Below, in pieces: positions 9,041 through 17,560 of a DNA stretch of 64,000 nt. Position 1 is the first letter of the stretch. Every line of letters starts with the position of its first letter. Location of the stretch: positions 62,001 to 126,000 of the forward strand of contig CANGPS010000003.1 in assembly GCA_947456245.1 (NCBI GenBank), given 5' to 3'. The stretch comes from Acidimicrobiaceae bacterium. Its GTDB lineage: Bacteria > Actinomycetota > Acidimicrobiia > Acidimicrobiales > RAAP-2. The position numbers and the translations under genes were made by a program. The notes under the pieces are model-generated. The model did not search any database. It had not been told where the DNA came from and saw only the letters and a list, made by a program, of their open reading frames with translations.

Positions 9041-9370
9041 ATGGCCCTCACCTGGAACCGCACTGTCGACTGGGATGCCGACGCCTGGCGCAACGAGGCG
9101 GCCTGCCGCAACGCAGAGCCCGACCTGTTCTTCCCCATCGGGTCCACCGGACTCGCTGTCGACCAGATCGACGCCGCAAAGCGCGTATGTGACGCCTGCG
9201 AGGCCAGCGCCGCCTGCCTCGACTTCGCCCTGGCCACCAACCAGGAGTCCGGCGTCTGGGGAGGGACCTCCGAGGACGAGCGCCGCAAGCTGCGCAAGGC
9301 CTGGCTGGCCGCTCGTCGTCGCAACCTCGCCGAGCAGCGCGAGCGCGAGCTGCAGGCCGAGTCGGCCTGA
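9041..9370 (+). CDS. whiB1: WhiB1-type iron-sulfur transcription regulator
   Basis: Actinobacterial Wbl protein, expected to hold a 4Fe-4S cluster that senses NO or redox state and to bind the sigma factor. Cys22, then Cys50-x2-Cys53-x5-Cys59, are the four ligands. The GVWGG turn is at 71-75, followed by a basic tail. Length is 109 residues, slightly longer at both ends than mycobacterial WhiB1. It is assigned to WhiB1 because of residue similarity (RNEAACRN...ELFFP-like start, DAKRVCDAC) and because it converges on a pdtaS-type gene four bases away, as in M. tuberculosis. Start chosen at ATG 9041, with AAGAGG about eight bases upstream; the longer open frame is only antisense to etfB and GDPD. 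Confidence 0.9.
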   Translation: MALTWNRTVDWDADAWRNEAACRNAEPDLFFPIGSTGLAVDQIDAAKRVCDACEASAACLDFALATNQESGVWGGTSEDERRKLRKAWLAARRRNLAEQRERELQAESA

Positions 9371-9374
9371 GCCG

Positions 9375-10886
9375 TCAGCCCTTCGCCCGCGCTGTCGGGT
9401 GGAGGGTCCGTCGGTCGATGACCGGCACCGTGAGCGACACGAGCGTCCCTCCGCCCTCTGCGTCGGGGACCGACCGCATCTCCATCTCACCCTCGAGCTG
9501 GGCCTTGATCAGGTCGCGCACGATGCTGAGGCCGAGGCTCGAGCTGCCATCGATGGTGAACCCCTCGGGGATGCCGAGCCCGTTGTCGCGCACCTCGGCG
9601 TAGAGCATCCCGCGCTCCCGGCGCAGCCGCATCCCGATGTGGCCCACCGCCCCGTCGGCCCCATGGCCTACGAAGGCGTGCTCGACCGCGTTCTGGAGGA
9701 GCTCGGCCAGCGCCACCGCCAGCGGGGTGGCGATGTCGGCCGGGACCTCGGCGAGGTCGCCGATCACCGTGATCTCGACCGGCCGTCCGGTCAGCACCGA
9801 GTCCTCCGCCATCTGCACCAGGGCGGCGACGATCTCAGAGAACTCGACGTCGTCGCCAGGCTCACGCGACAGGATCTCGTGGACGATGGCGATCGAGCGG
9901 ATCCGGCGCTCTGCCTCGAGCAGCGCACCACGTCCGTGATCGTCGTCGGTGCGTCGGGCTTGGAGGCGCAGCAGGGCCGAGATCGTCTGGAGGTTGTTCT
10001 TCACCCGATGGTGGACCTCGCGGATGGCCTGATCCTTCGACAGCACCAGGCGGTCGAGCCGGCGCAGGTCGGTCACGTCGCGCAGCAGGATCAGGGCGCC
10101 GGTGACCTGTCCGGTCTCGAGTAGTGGCACGCAGTGCGCGAGGACCGCCACGTCGGGGCGGCGCTCGATCTCCTCCACCACCGGCCGACCTGACTCGAGC
10201 GCCAGCGAGACGAGGTGGGCGTCGACCCCCAGGCCGTCGAAGCGGCTGCCGTCCGGAGGCGAGAAGATCCCCAGCCGGTGCAGGGCGTTGATGGCGTTCG
10301 GCGTGGCGAGCTCCACCCGGCCCTCGGCATCGACCACGATGGCGCCGTCGCCCACGCGCGGGGTCTCCTCCGCCGCCACCTCCTCGTCCTGGAAGGGGAA
10401 GGTGGACTCAGAGATCATCGTGCAGAAGCGCTCGAACACGTCGAGGTAGGTCCGCTCGTACATGCTCGCCGTCCCCCGCAGAGGACCCTGGATCCGGACC
10501 AGGACGCCGATCACGACGTTGCGGTGCCGCACCGGCACGTTCCAGACCGGCACGGCCTCGTCGAGCTCGGTGTCGAACATGGAGCCCTTGACCAGCCGTC
10601 CGGTGTGCAGCGCCTCGGCGGCGAGGTCCCACCGCCGCTCGGAGACGGTCTGGCCCACCAGGTCCTGCGAGATCAGGGTCGAGCGGTTGTTCGGCCTCAC
10701 CTGGCCGAGCACGACGAGCTGGGCGCCCGTTCCCGGCGGAGGCGAGGCCACCGGCGCCACGAGGAGCAGGTCCGAGAAGGACAGGTCGGCGAGCAGCGAC
10801 CATGAGCCGAGGAGCCGCTGGAGGTGCTCGGTCTGGTGGTGATCGAGCTCCGTGCGGAGCCGGGCGAGCTCGGAGGGGGTCGCCAT
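9375..10886 (-). CDS. pdtaS: PdtaS-type sensor histidine kinase
   Basis: Soluble two-component kinase that in mycobacteria signals to the antiterminator PdtaR. 503 residues: an N-terminal GAF-like domain (about 20-165), a PAS-like domain (about 175-270), then a HisKA_2 dimer domain with the phospho-acceptor motif REVHHRVKNNLQTI, and an HATPase with LLQNAVEHAF and DNGLGIP. No membrane helix. The start overlaps the PHP gene's stop by one base (TGATG), so translation is coupled. No response regulator lies beside it, which is also normal for PdtaS. Convergent with whiB1. Confidence 0.9.
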   Translation of the reverse strand: MATPSELARLRTELDHHQTEHLQRLLGSWSLLADLSFSDLLLVAPVASPPPGTGAQLVVLGQVRPNNRSTLISQDLVGQTVSERRWDLAAEALHTGRLVKGSMFDTELDEAVPVWNVPVRHRNVVIGVLVRIQGPLRGTASMYERTYLDVFERFCTMISESTFPFQDEEVAAEETPRVGDGAIVVDAEGRVELATPNAINALHRLGIFSPPDGSRFDGLGVDAHLVSLALESGRPVVEEIERRPDVAVLAHCVPLLETGQVTGALILLRDVTDLRRLDRLVLSKDQAIREVHHRVKNNLQTISALLRLQARRTDDDHGRGALLEAERRIRSIAIVHEILSREPGDDVEFSEIVAALVQMAEDSVLTGRPVEITVIGDLAEVPADIATPLAVALAELLQNAVEHAFVGHGADGAVGHIGMRLRRERGMLYAEVRDNGLGIPEGFTIDGSSSLGLSIVRDLIKAQLEGEMEMRSVPDAEGGGTLVSLTVPVIDRRTLHPTARAKG

Positions 10887-11764
10887 CAGGCCAGCCTGGC
10901 CGGGACGTCGACTCGCTGGCGGCCGATGAAGCTGGCCAGGGTCTCGATGCCCGCTGCATCGACGAGGTCGGCGAGGTCCTCGGACCGCTCGGCCACCCGA
11001 TCTGTCGCGTGGGCGTCGGAGGCCGTGGTCATTGGGACGCCGGCGGCCACCAGGCGTTCGAGCAGCGGCATCGCTGGGTACTGCTCCCCCACCGGCTTAC
11101 GCCAGCCGGCGCTCGAGAGCTCGGCCGCCATGCCCGAGGACTTGGCCGCCTCCGCGATGCGGTCCCACCACTCGGTCGGGTTCGACGGGATGCGGCCGTT
11201 GACCTTGATCAGGTCCGGATGGGCGAGCACGTCGCAGGCCCCGGTGGCGGCGAGCTCCTCGAGCGCCTCGGTGTAGGCGTCCCAGCAGGCATCGACCTCC
11301 CGGACCTCCCACTCGGCCATCTGGGCCTGGTTGTCGAGGTCGTCGAACTGCCAGCCCCCGATCCAGTGGACGCTGCCGAGGAGCACGTCGAATGGATAGG
11401 CCTCGAGTAGGGCGGACACCTCGCCCATCTGCCCGCGGTAGTAGTCGACCTCCATCCCGATCTTGACCGGGAGGCCAGCGGCCTTCGCCTCGAGGCAGAG
11501 CTCGACATAGGCATCGAGGTCGGAGCCGGTGTGGTGGTCGAAGTAGGCGGCGATCTGGCGCTGCAGCCCTGGGTTCGACTCCGTGGTCTCCCAGAACCGT
11601 CCCACCAGGTCGGTCGCCTGCGAGAACCGGTGGAGGTGCTCGGTGATGGCGATCTCCCCTACGCCGTGGGCCTGGGCCCGCTCGCAGTAGGCGGCGATCT
11701 GGTCGAGCGAGAGCCAGGTCGTGGGATCCTCGTGGGTCCAGAGGTGGAGGTGGTAGTCGAGCAC
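10886..11764 (-). CDS. PHP-domain phosphatase (histidinol-phosphatase-like)
   Basis: Metal-dependent phosphoesterase of 292 residues. The HLH pair at residues 5-7 (DYHLHLW), ITEH, GMEVDYY, GSVHWI, LAHPDLI and SDAH supply the scattered His/Asp/Glu ligands of a tri-metal PHP site. Closest in layout to HisK-type histidinol phosphatases, but no his genes are nearby, so the substrate is uncertain. The GTG at 11764 is preferred because HLH must be close to the start. A tiny leaderless frame ends four bases upstream. The stop shares a base with the pdtaS start. Confidence 0.83.
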   Translation of the reverse strand: MLDYHLHLWTHEDPTTWLSLDQIAAYCERAQAHGVGEIAITEHLHRFSQATDLVGRFWETTESNPGLQRQIAAYFDHHTGSDLDAYVELCLEAKAAGLPVKIGMEVDYYRGQMGEVSALLEAYPFDVLLGSVHWIGGWQFDDLDNQAQMAEWEVREVDACWDAYTEALEELAATGACDVLAHPDLIKVNGRIPSNPTEWWDRIAEAAKSSGMAAELSSAGWRKPVGEQYPAMPLLERLVAAGVPMTTASDAHATDRVAERSEDLADLVDAAGIETLASFIGRQRVDVPARLA

Positions 11765-11768
11765 CCGG

Positions 11769-11792
11769 TCAGCCTGCTGCGTTCTCGCTCAT
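11769..11792 (-). CDS. Possible 7-residue leader ORF (MSENAAG)
   Basis: ATG at 11792 lies six bases after TAGGTT, the same geometry as other leaderless starts here, and runs seven codons to TGA. The PHP gene's GTG follows after four bases in another frame. It could be a translated leader that feeds ribosomes to the PHP start, or the remains of an older start. No peptide function is implied. Confidence 0.4.
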   Translation of the reverse strand: MSENAAG

Positions 11793-11798
11793 GTGCTC

Positions 11799-11804
11799 AA
11801 CCTA
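11799..11804 (-). promoter_or_regulatory. Candidate -10 hexamer TAGGTT for PHP-pdtaS
   Basis: TAGGTT on the minus strand, six bases before ATG 11792 of the short leader frame. No clear -35. Confidence 0.42.
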
Positions 11805-11821
11805 TCGGCGGTCGATCGACC

Positions 11822-12988
11822 TCAGGGTGAGGGGGCGAGCAGGGCCCGACCGATCTCGAGCAGCCCCGTCAGGTCGGCCACATCGCCCTCCATGCGCTGC
11901 ACCGTGAGCAAGGGCGCGCCCTGCGTGGGCAGCCGCTCCCGGGCCGAGGCCTCTCGGTGGGCCACCACGGCGAAGTCGGTGTAGCTCTCGGCCACCGTGG
12001 CCAGCACGCGCTCGACCGCCTGCTCGTCGAGTTTGAGGTCGGTGGCCAGGCGGCCGGCCAGGCGTCCCGCACCTTCCTCGAGCGCTGCTGCCGATCGGGC
12101 GGCGGCCGGGTCGGTGAGCGATTCAGGGAGGACCTTGTTCAAGATGACCGCGCCGAGGTCGAGGTCGCGCTGGGCGAGCTGCTCGGCGAAGAACTCCGCC
12201 TCTCGGAGCGGGACGGCCTCAGAGCTCGACACGACGAGGAAGCTCGTGCGATCGTCAGCCATCAGTCGGGCCACCGCGTTGGCCCGCTCGATGAAGCCGC
12301 CGTACATCGACTGCATCGAGATGAAGAACTCCGAGATGTCCCCGAGGAACTCCGTGCCGAGGATTCGGTCGGCGATCTGGGTGAAGGGCTTCGAGGCGAA
12401 GTTCACGAGGCCAGATCGCGCCGGGGCGATCAGCCAGCGCAGGAGCCGGCTGGAGAAGAAGTCCGCCATCCGGTTCGGTGCGTCGAGGAAGTCGAGGGCG
12501 TTTCGGGTCGGGGGTGTGTCGACCACGATCAGGTCCCACTCGCCGGTGGCATGCAGCTCGTAGAGGCGCTCCATGGCGATGTAGTCGTGGCTCTGGATGA
12601 AGCGTCCGGTCAGGCTCTGGTACAGCGGGTTGGCCAGGATCCGGTCACGGGTCTCCTCGTCGGGCGCGTGACGGGCGATCAGGTCGTCCCAGCTCTTCTT
12701 GGTGTCGAGCATGGCTGCGGAGAGCGACCCCACCAGGGGGGCTCCGGCCTCGGCGAACACCGCAGCGGGCACCTCGGTGACCTCGTTGCCGATCCCCTTG
12801 AGGCCGAGGGCGTCGGCGAGCCGCCGGGCCGGATCCACGGTCAGCACGAGCACCCGTCCGCCGAGGCGGCTCGCGGCCAGCGCACCGAGGGCGGCGGCCG
12901 TGGTGGTCTTGCCGACCCCACCCGGCCCACAGGTGACGAGGATCTCGCGAGAGGCGAGCAGGTTCTCGATCGGAGACGTTCCCGGCAT
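11822..12988 (-). CDS. ArsA/GET3-like ATPase (second of pair)
   Basis: Deviant-Walker P-loop ATPase, 388 residues, with GPGGVGKTTTAAALG near the N-terminus, LTVDPARRL as switch region, and VVDTPPTRNALDF as Walker B/switch II. Actinobacteria commonly carry two such proteins side by side (Rv3679-Rv3680 in M. tuberculosis), thought to act together, rather than an arsenite pump; no arsenic genes are present here. The start overlaps the first ATPase's stop by one base (TGATG). Confidence 0.88.
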   Translation of the reverse strand: MPGTSPIENLLASREILVTCGPGGVGKTTTAAALGALAASRLGGRVLVLTVDPARRLADALGLKGIGNEVTEVPAAVFAEAGAPLVGSLSAAMLDTKKSWDDLIARHAPDEETRDRILANPLYQSLTGRFIQSHDYIAMERLYELHATGEWDLIVVDTPPTRNALDFLDAPNRMADFFSSRLLRWLIAPARSGLVNFASKPFTQIADRILGTEFLGDISEFFISMQSMYGGFIERANAVARLMADDRTSFLVVSSSEAVPLREAEFFAEQLAQRDLDLGAVILNKVLPESLTDPAAARSAAALEEGAGRLAGRLATDLKLDEQAVERVLATVAESYTDFAVVAHREASARERLPTQGAPLLTVQRMEGDVADLTGLLEIGRALLAPSP

Positions 12989-13938
12989 CAGAGCAGCTCC
13001 TCGCCGAGGTGGACCGCCACCTGCCGGGTCGCCCGCAGACCGTCGGTGCGGGAGAAGAGCTCGGGCACGAGGATCAGGGGCAGTCCGGCCGGCAGGCCGG
13101 ATCGGAGCGTGTCGAGGTGCTGGGTCCGGCTCCGCCGCAGCACCGTGGCGAGCCGCGCCGCCTCGAGCAGCGGGAGCGCTCCCCCGCCGAGCTCGTCGTC
13201 GAGGATGGCCCGACCCTTCTTCGAGCCGATCTTGTCGAAGACCGCCTCGTCCCTCGGCGAGAAGCGCTCGGGGAGGAGGCGGTTGACCACGATGGTGGCG
13301 ATGTCGACGTCGGTCTTCTCCTCGACGGCCGCCACCAGCTCGAGGGTCTCGGAGACGGGCATCTCCTCGGGCGTCGTCACGATGACCAGCCCGGTCTGGT
13401 CGGGGTCACCCAGGATCTGGCTCATCCAGTCCGTCTGCGACCTGATGAGGCCCACCTTGACCAGATCGTTGATGACCTGCGGGGCGGAGAGCTGGCTGAC
13501 GATGTGGCCGGTGGCCGGTGCGTCGACCACCACCGTGTCGTAGTGGCGCTCGCGGACCTCCCAGCAGACCTTCCCGATGGTGAGGATCTCCTTGACCCCC
13601 GGTGCCGCCGTGGCCAGGAAGTCGAAGGCCTTCGCCACGGGGCCGATCCGTCCGACGATCGGGATGCGCAGGTGCAGCTTGAGGTACTCGCGCAGCGACG
13701 CCTCGGTGTCCATGGCCATGAGCGAGAGGCCGTCGGCCACCCGCTGTGGCACGAACTCAGACGGCGGCACCTCGAATGCCGCCGAGAGGTCGCCCTTGGC
13801 GTCGATCTCGCAGCCGAGGACCGTGCGGCCCTGGTCGGCCAGCATCTGGGCCAGGCCCGCGGCGACGGTGGTCTTGCCGACGCCGCCCTTGCCGGTGACG
13901 AAGATCAGGTTCCGCTCGACGAGCGGCGCGGCGCCCAT
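12988..13938 (-). CDS. ArsA/GET3-like ATPase (first of pair)
   Basis: 316-residue partner of the downstream ATPase, with a P-loop (VTGKGGVGKTTVAAGLA, about residues 14-30), CEIDAKGDLSAAF as the deviant switch I, and VVVDAPATGHIVSQL as switch II. The Asp-Ala-Pro replaces the classical Asp-Pro. It follows DUF3107 by 14 bases on the same strand, so DUF3107 and the two ATPases probably form one operon. The cargo is unknown. Confidence 0.88.
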   Translation of the reverse strand: MGAAPLVERNLIFVTGKGGVGKTTVAAGLAQMLADQGRTVLGCEIDAKGDLSAAFEVPPSEFVPQRVADGLSLMAMDTEASLREYLKLHLRIPIVGRIGPVAKAFDFLATAAPGVKEILTIGKVCWEVRERHYDTVVVDAPATGHIVSQLSAPQVINDLVKVGLIRSQTDWMSQILGDPDQTGLVIVTTPEEMPVSETLELVAAVEEKTDVDIATIVVNRLLPERFSPRDEAVFDKIGSKKGRAILDDELGGGALPLLEAARLATVLRRSRTQHLDTLRSGLPAGLPLILVPELFSRTDGLRATRQVAVHLGEELL

Positions 13939-13952
13939 CGACGAGCCCCCGA

Positions 13953-14186
13953 TCAGGGAGCGCCGAACCCGACGCGACGCTCGGCCGTGGGAGCCCCGAC
14001 CTCGAGGTAGGCGATCTTTCCGGCCGGAACGCCGACCCGTCGGCCCTTGCGATCGGTGAGCCAGAGGACCGACTCAGCCGATAGCGCAGCGTCGATCTCG
14101 GACTGCAGGACCTCGCGGTCGGTGTCGTCGGCCAGCTCGACCTCCAGCTCCTTGACGGTCTGCACGATGCCGATGCGGACGTCCAC
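13953..14186 (-). CDS. DUF3107 family protein
   Basis: Small conserved actinobacterial protein of 77 residues, annotated in some genomes as ATP-binding. No catalytic motif is visible; it has an acidic first half and a VPAGKIAYLEVGA C-terminal strand that defines the family. The GTG start is supported by AAGGAGG seven bases upstream. A TATCGT hexamer about 45 bases upstream on the minus strand could be its -10. Likely the first gene of the operon with the two ArsA-like ATPases. Confidence 0.82.
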   Translation of the reverse strand: MDVRIGIVQTVKELEVELADDTDREVLQSEIDAALSAESVLWLTDRKGRRVGVPAGKIAYLEVGAPTAERRVGFGAP

Positions 14187-14266
14187 GTCGCGCCTCCTTG
14201 GTCTCTGGTCTGGCGCTCTGACGAGCGCTCGCCCTCAACGATACAGGGGGCGGCAAGAATGGTGGC

Positions 14267-15415
14267 GTGAGCGAGGCGACGGAACGAGAGCAGCAGTGGG
14301 CGGCGACCATGGAGGGCTTCGCCGCCGGTCCAGCCACGACCGGGACCATCGTGACCGCGCACGCCGACTCGAGCCTGGTGATCGACACGTCGCGCTGGCC
14401 GGGCGGCATGGGCCGCCTGGACCGCGAAGGTCGTGAGACGGCGTCGCTCACGCCGGGCGCCACGCTGGCACAGGGAGCCGGGAACCGCCTGGTCCCCGAG
14501 GAGCCAGATCCGTGGCGCACCTGCTTCGAGCGCGACCGCGACCGGATCCTCCACGCGGCCTCGTTCCGGCGGCTCGCCGGCAAGACGCAGGTCTTCGTCT
14601 TCCCCGACGACCACCAGCGGACCCGCCTCACCCATGCCCTCGAGGTGGCCCAGGTGGCCAGCGGCATCGCCCGGGCCCTTGGGCTCAACGTGACGCTCGC
14701 CGAGGCCATGGCCCTCGGCCACGACTGCGGACACGGTCCCGGCGGCCACGCCAGCGAGGACGCCCTCGACCCCTTCATCGAGGGTGGATACAACCACGCC
14801 GTGTGGGGGGCCGACGTGTCGCTCGCACCGCTCAACCTGTGCCTCGAGACCCTCGACGGGATCCGCAACCACTCGTGGTCTCGACCCGCGCCGTCGACCC
14901 CCGAGGGCGAGGTGGTGAGCTGGGCGGACCGGATCGCGTATGTCTGCCACGACTTCGAGGACGCCGTCTCGGCCGGGATCGTCGACCTCGACGAGCTGCC
15001 GGGGATCGTCAAGGAGCGTTGCGGCGACCGGAGGGGCGGCCAGCTCGGGGCCTTCATCGACGCCATGGTGACGACCACGCTCTCGAACGGCACGCTCGGC
15101 ATGGACGCCGACCACGCCGAGGCCCTGGCCGCATTCCGGTCGTTCAACTACGAGCGCATCTACCTGCGCCAGGACTCGGTGGCCCAGGCTGATGCCGTCA
15201 TCGAGGTGCTCACCGCGCTCACCGAGCACTTCATCGCGTCGCCCAACATGATCCCGGGCGTCGCCGAGGCCGGAGGCCTCGATGCCGGCGAGACCGAGGC
15301 GGTCCGATCGGCAGTGGCCTATGTGGCGGGGATGACCGACCGCTTCGCCTTCGACTCCGCGGTCGAGCTGCTCGCCTTCGACCCGGCTCGGCTCCCGAAG
15401 GGCATCGGCGCCTGA
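14267..15415 (+). CDS. dGTPase-like HD-domain triphosphohydrolase
   Basis: Hydrolyses dNTPs to deoxynucleosides and triphosphate, trimming nucleotide pools. The HD metal ligands are visible: RTRLTHALEVAQ (first His), GHDCGHGPGGHASED (HD pair and further His) and the ADRIAYVCHDFED region (later Asp). 382 residues, including about 85 N-terminal residues ahead of the conserved RDRDRILHAASFRRL segment, which is longer than in most relatives. GTG start at 14267; there is no good ribosome site, and AAGAAT lies six bases before it. Convergent with the SDR gene 12 bases away. Confidence 0.88.
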   Translation: MSEATEREQQWAATMEGFAAGPATTGTIVTAHADSSLVIDTSRWPGGMGRLDREGRETASLTPGATLAQGAGNRLVPEEPDPWRTCFERDRDRILHAASFRRLAGKTQVFVFPDDHQRTRLTHALEVAQVASGIARALGLNVTLAEAMALGHDCGHGPGGHASEDALDPFIEGGYNHAVWGADVSLAPLNLCLETLDGIRNHSWSRPAPSTPEGEVVSWADRIAYVCHDFEDAVSAGIVDLDELPGIVKERCGDRRGGQLGAFIDAMVTTTLSNGTLGMDADHAEALAAFRSFNYERIYLRQDSVAQADAVIEVLTALTEHFIASPNMIPGVAEAGGLDAGETEAVRSAVAYVAGMTDRFAFDSAVELLAFDPARLPKGIGA

Positions 15416-15427
15416 CCGCGAGGTCGC

Positions 15428-16276
15428 TCAGCGACGCCCGGCTTCGCCGAGGTCGATCCGCGGGGGCTGACCGCCCTCCATCCATGCCAGGCGCTGGCGC
15501 ATCGTGGCGAGTGCCACACGCTCGTGGGTGAGGATCCAGAAGCGCTCGTCGACGATCGAGTCGGCCACCGCCTCGGCGACGATGCTCACCTCGATTCCGC
15601 CCTCGACCGCCTGCTTGGCCATCGCACCGGCCCGCTCGGAGAACGGGTCGATCGGGGCGGCCTTGAGCTCGGCAGGCATGTTGCGGTCGGACTCGTGGAT
15701 GCGGGTCTTGGTGAACCCAGGGCAGAGCACCGAGCAGTGCACGTCTGAGCCGATCATGCCGAGCTCGTACCAGAGCGACTCGGTCATGCCGACGACGGCG
15801 AACTTCGAGGCGCAGTAGGGGCCCATCCCGGGCACTCCGCCGAGACCGGCCAGCGAGGCGGTGTTGACCATGTGGCCCTCGTTCTGCTCGAGGAGCAGGG
15901 GCAGGAAGGTGGTCATGCCGTTGACGACGCCGTCGACGTTGACCGAGAGCACCCAGTCCCACATCGCCGGCGACGAGCTGATGGTGGTCCCGCCGCCCAC
16001 GCCGGCGTTGTTGAAGACGATGTGCACCGCCCCGTAGGCGGCCACGGCAGCGTCTCGCAGCGCGTGGACCGACTCGAGGTCGGTGACGTCGGTCACCACG
16101 CCGGTGACGTCGGCGCCGCCCGCCGCCAGCTGGGCGACGGTCTCCTCGAGGACCGGCGCCTCGATGTCGGCGAGGACCAGCTTCGCTCCTCGACTGGCCA
16201 GCACCTCGGCCGTGGCCCGTCCGATCCCGCCAGCACCACCGGTGATGACCGCAGTCTTGCCCGAAACGTCCTTCAT
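15428..16276 (-). CDS. Short-chain dehydrogenase/reductase
   Basis: NAD(P)-dependent oxidoreductase of 282 residues. The cofactor motif is TGGAGGIG (residues 12-19), the structural NNAGVGGG follows near 90, and the active site is YCASKFAVVG (Tyr-x3-Lys) with a catalytic Ser in NTASLAGLGG. DIEAPV after the second strand suggests NAD preference (Asp at the ribose position). GAGAGGA lies before the start. The substrate cannot be told from sequence or neighbours. Confidence 0.88.
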   Translation of the reverse strand: MKDVSGKTAVITGGAGGIGRATAEVLASRGAKLVLADIEAPVLEETVAQLAAGGADVTGVVTDVTDLESVHALRDAAVAAYGAVHIVFNNAGVGGGTTISSSPAMWDWVLSVNVDGVVNGMTTFLPLLLEQNEGHMVNTASLAGLGGVPGMGPYCASKFAVVGMTESLWYELGMIGSDVHCSVLCPGFTKTRIHESDRNMPAELKAAPIDPFSERAGAMAKQAVEGGIEVSIVAEAVADSIVDERFWILTHERVALATMRQRLAWMEGGQPPRIDLGEAGRR

Positions 16277-16361
16277 CCCACGTCCTCTCGATCACCCCGG
16301 CTCATGACCGGGCCCTGTGGCATCTTGGCACCCGAGCGTGGTCGAGGTCGATGAGGGAGGC

Positions 16362-17492
16362 TCAGCCGATCTTGAGCTCTTGGCGGTAGACCCGGGCGGG
16401 ACCCTGGGCGATGATCTTCTCCGCCACGGCGGCGAAGGCCATAGAGGCCGGCGAGGCCGGGTCCGACACCGTGATGGGCTCGCCCGCGTCCCCACCCTCT
16501 CGCAGGGCAGGCACCAGGGGAACCTGCCCGAGGAGCGGCACGCCGAGCTGGCCGGCCAGCTGCTCGCCGCCACCGGCGCCGAAGAGCTCGTAGCGCCGAC
16601 CGTCGTCACCGACGAACCAGCTCATGTTCTCGATCACCCCTCGCACCGCCAGCTTCATCTTGCGGGCCGCCCAGGCGCTCCGCTGCGCGACGCGCTCGGC
16701 CGCGGGCTGCGGGGTGGTCACCACGTAGATCTCGACGCGCGGCAGCACCTCCGACAGCGTGAGGGCGACGTCGCCCGTGCCGGGCGGCATGTCGATGAGC
16801 AGGAAGTCGGGCTCGCCCCACCAGGCCTCGGTGACGAACTGCTCGATGGCCTTGTGCAGCATCGGTCCCCGCCAGATCACCGGCTGCTCGTCAGGCACGA
16901 AGAAGCCCATCGACAGGCAGCGCACGCCGTGGACGGCGGTCGGGATCACCGTGTCGCCGAGGATGATCGGGTCGTGCTCCGGCCCGAGCATCTTGGGGAT
17001 CGAGAACCCGTAGACGTCGGCGTCGAGCACGCCGACGCGCTTGCCGGCCTGGGCCAGCGCGATGGCCAGATTGACGGTGACCGACGACTTGCCGACGCCG
17101 CCCTTGCCAGACGAGATGCCGAGCACCCTCGTGGTGGACGACGTAGCCAGGAAGCGAGGCTCGTCACCACCGTGGCTGTGGCCATGGCCGTCGTCCTCGC
17201 CGCTCATCAGCAGCCGGAGGGTGGTCCTCAGGTTGAGCCGCTCGTCCTCCGACATCGTCCGGCGGCCGACCTCGACCGCGTCGATGCCGTCGAGGGCCTC
17301 GACGGCCCCCGTCACGGCGGCCTGCAGGGCGTCGGCCCCCGGCCAGGCGGCGATGGGGAGCGCCAACGTCACGGTGGCCTGACTGCCAGCCACGGCGACG
17401 TCGCCGATCATGCCGACCACGCCGAGCGCCAGCTCGAGCTCAGGGTCGATGACGCCTGCAGCGGCGGTCCGGACGGCGGTTGCATCACTCAC
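16362..17492 (-). CDS. mrp: Mrp/ApbC-type iron-sulfur cluster carrier ATPase
   Basis: P-loop scaffold that transfers Fe-S clusters to target proteins. 376 residues: an N-terminal MIP18/DUF59 domain (about 1-75), a His-rich linker (GHGHSHGG), then the Mrp ATPase with SSGKGGVGKSSVTVNLA, DADVYGFSIPKML and IDMPPGTGD. The Cys-x2-Cys found in many ApbC proteins is missing (the region reads SWFVGDDGRRYELFG), as in mycobacterial Mrp. The GTG at 17492 with GGAGAT ahead of it is preferred to an in-frame start 60 bases further up. Divergent from the SufR-like gene, 68 bases between starts, which fits shared iron-sulfur control. Confidence 0.9.
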   Translation of the reverse strand: MSDATAVRTAAAGVIDPELELALGVVGMIGDVAVAGSQATVTLALPIAAWPGADALQAAVTGAVEALDGIDAVEVGRRTMSEDERLNLRTTLRLLMSGEDDGHGHSHGGDEPRFLATSSTTRVLGISSGKGGVGKSSVTVNLAIALAQAGKRVGVLDADVYGFSIPKMLGPEHDPIILGDTVIPTAVHGVRCLSMGFFVPDEQPVIWRGPMLHKAIEQFVTEAWWGEPDFLLIDMPPGTGDVALTLSEVLPRVEIYVVTTPQPAAERVAQRSAWAARKMKLAVRGVIENMSWFVGDDGRRYELFGAGGGEQLAGQLGVPLLGQVPLVPALREGGDAGEPITVSDPASPASMAFAAVAEKIIAQGPARVYRQELKIG

Positions 17493-17547
17493 GGGGGATC
17501 TCCAGATCAGACGGGCCGACACCCGTCTGGCGGGGCCCTCTCGTCGG

Positions 17548-17553
17548 TACACT
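17548..17553 (+). promoter_or_regulatory. Candidate -10 hexamer TACACT, leaderless SufR-like gene
   Basis: TACACT ends seven bases before the GTG at 17561. No ribosome site precedes that GTG, so a leaderless message is the simplest reading. Confidence 0.55.
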
Positions 17554-17560
17554 ACCCACC

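Noticed and set aside
7349-9370. A 673-codon open frame on the plus strand
   Set aside because: Only its last 109 codons (whiB1) are a real gene; the rest is antisense to etfB and GDPD and has the low-complexity look of GC-rich shadow frames.
11822-13938. Arsenite-pump ATPase pair
   Set aside because: No arsB, arsC or arsR, and actinobacterial paired ArsA-like ATPases are a separate group.
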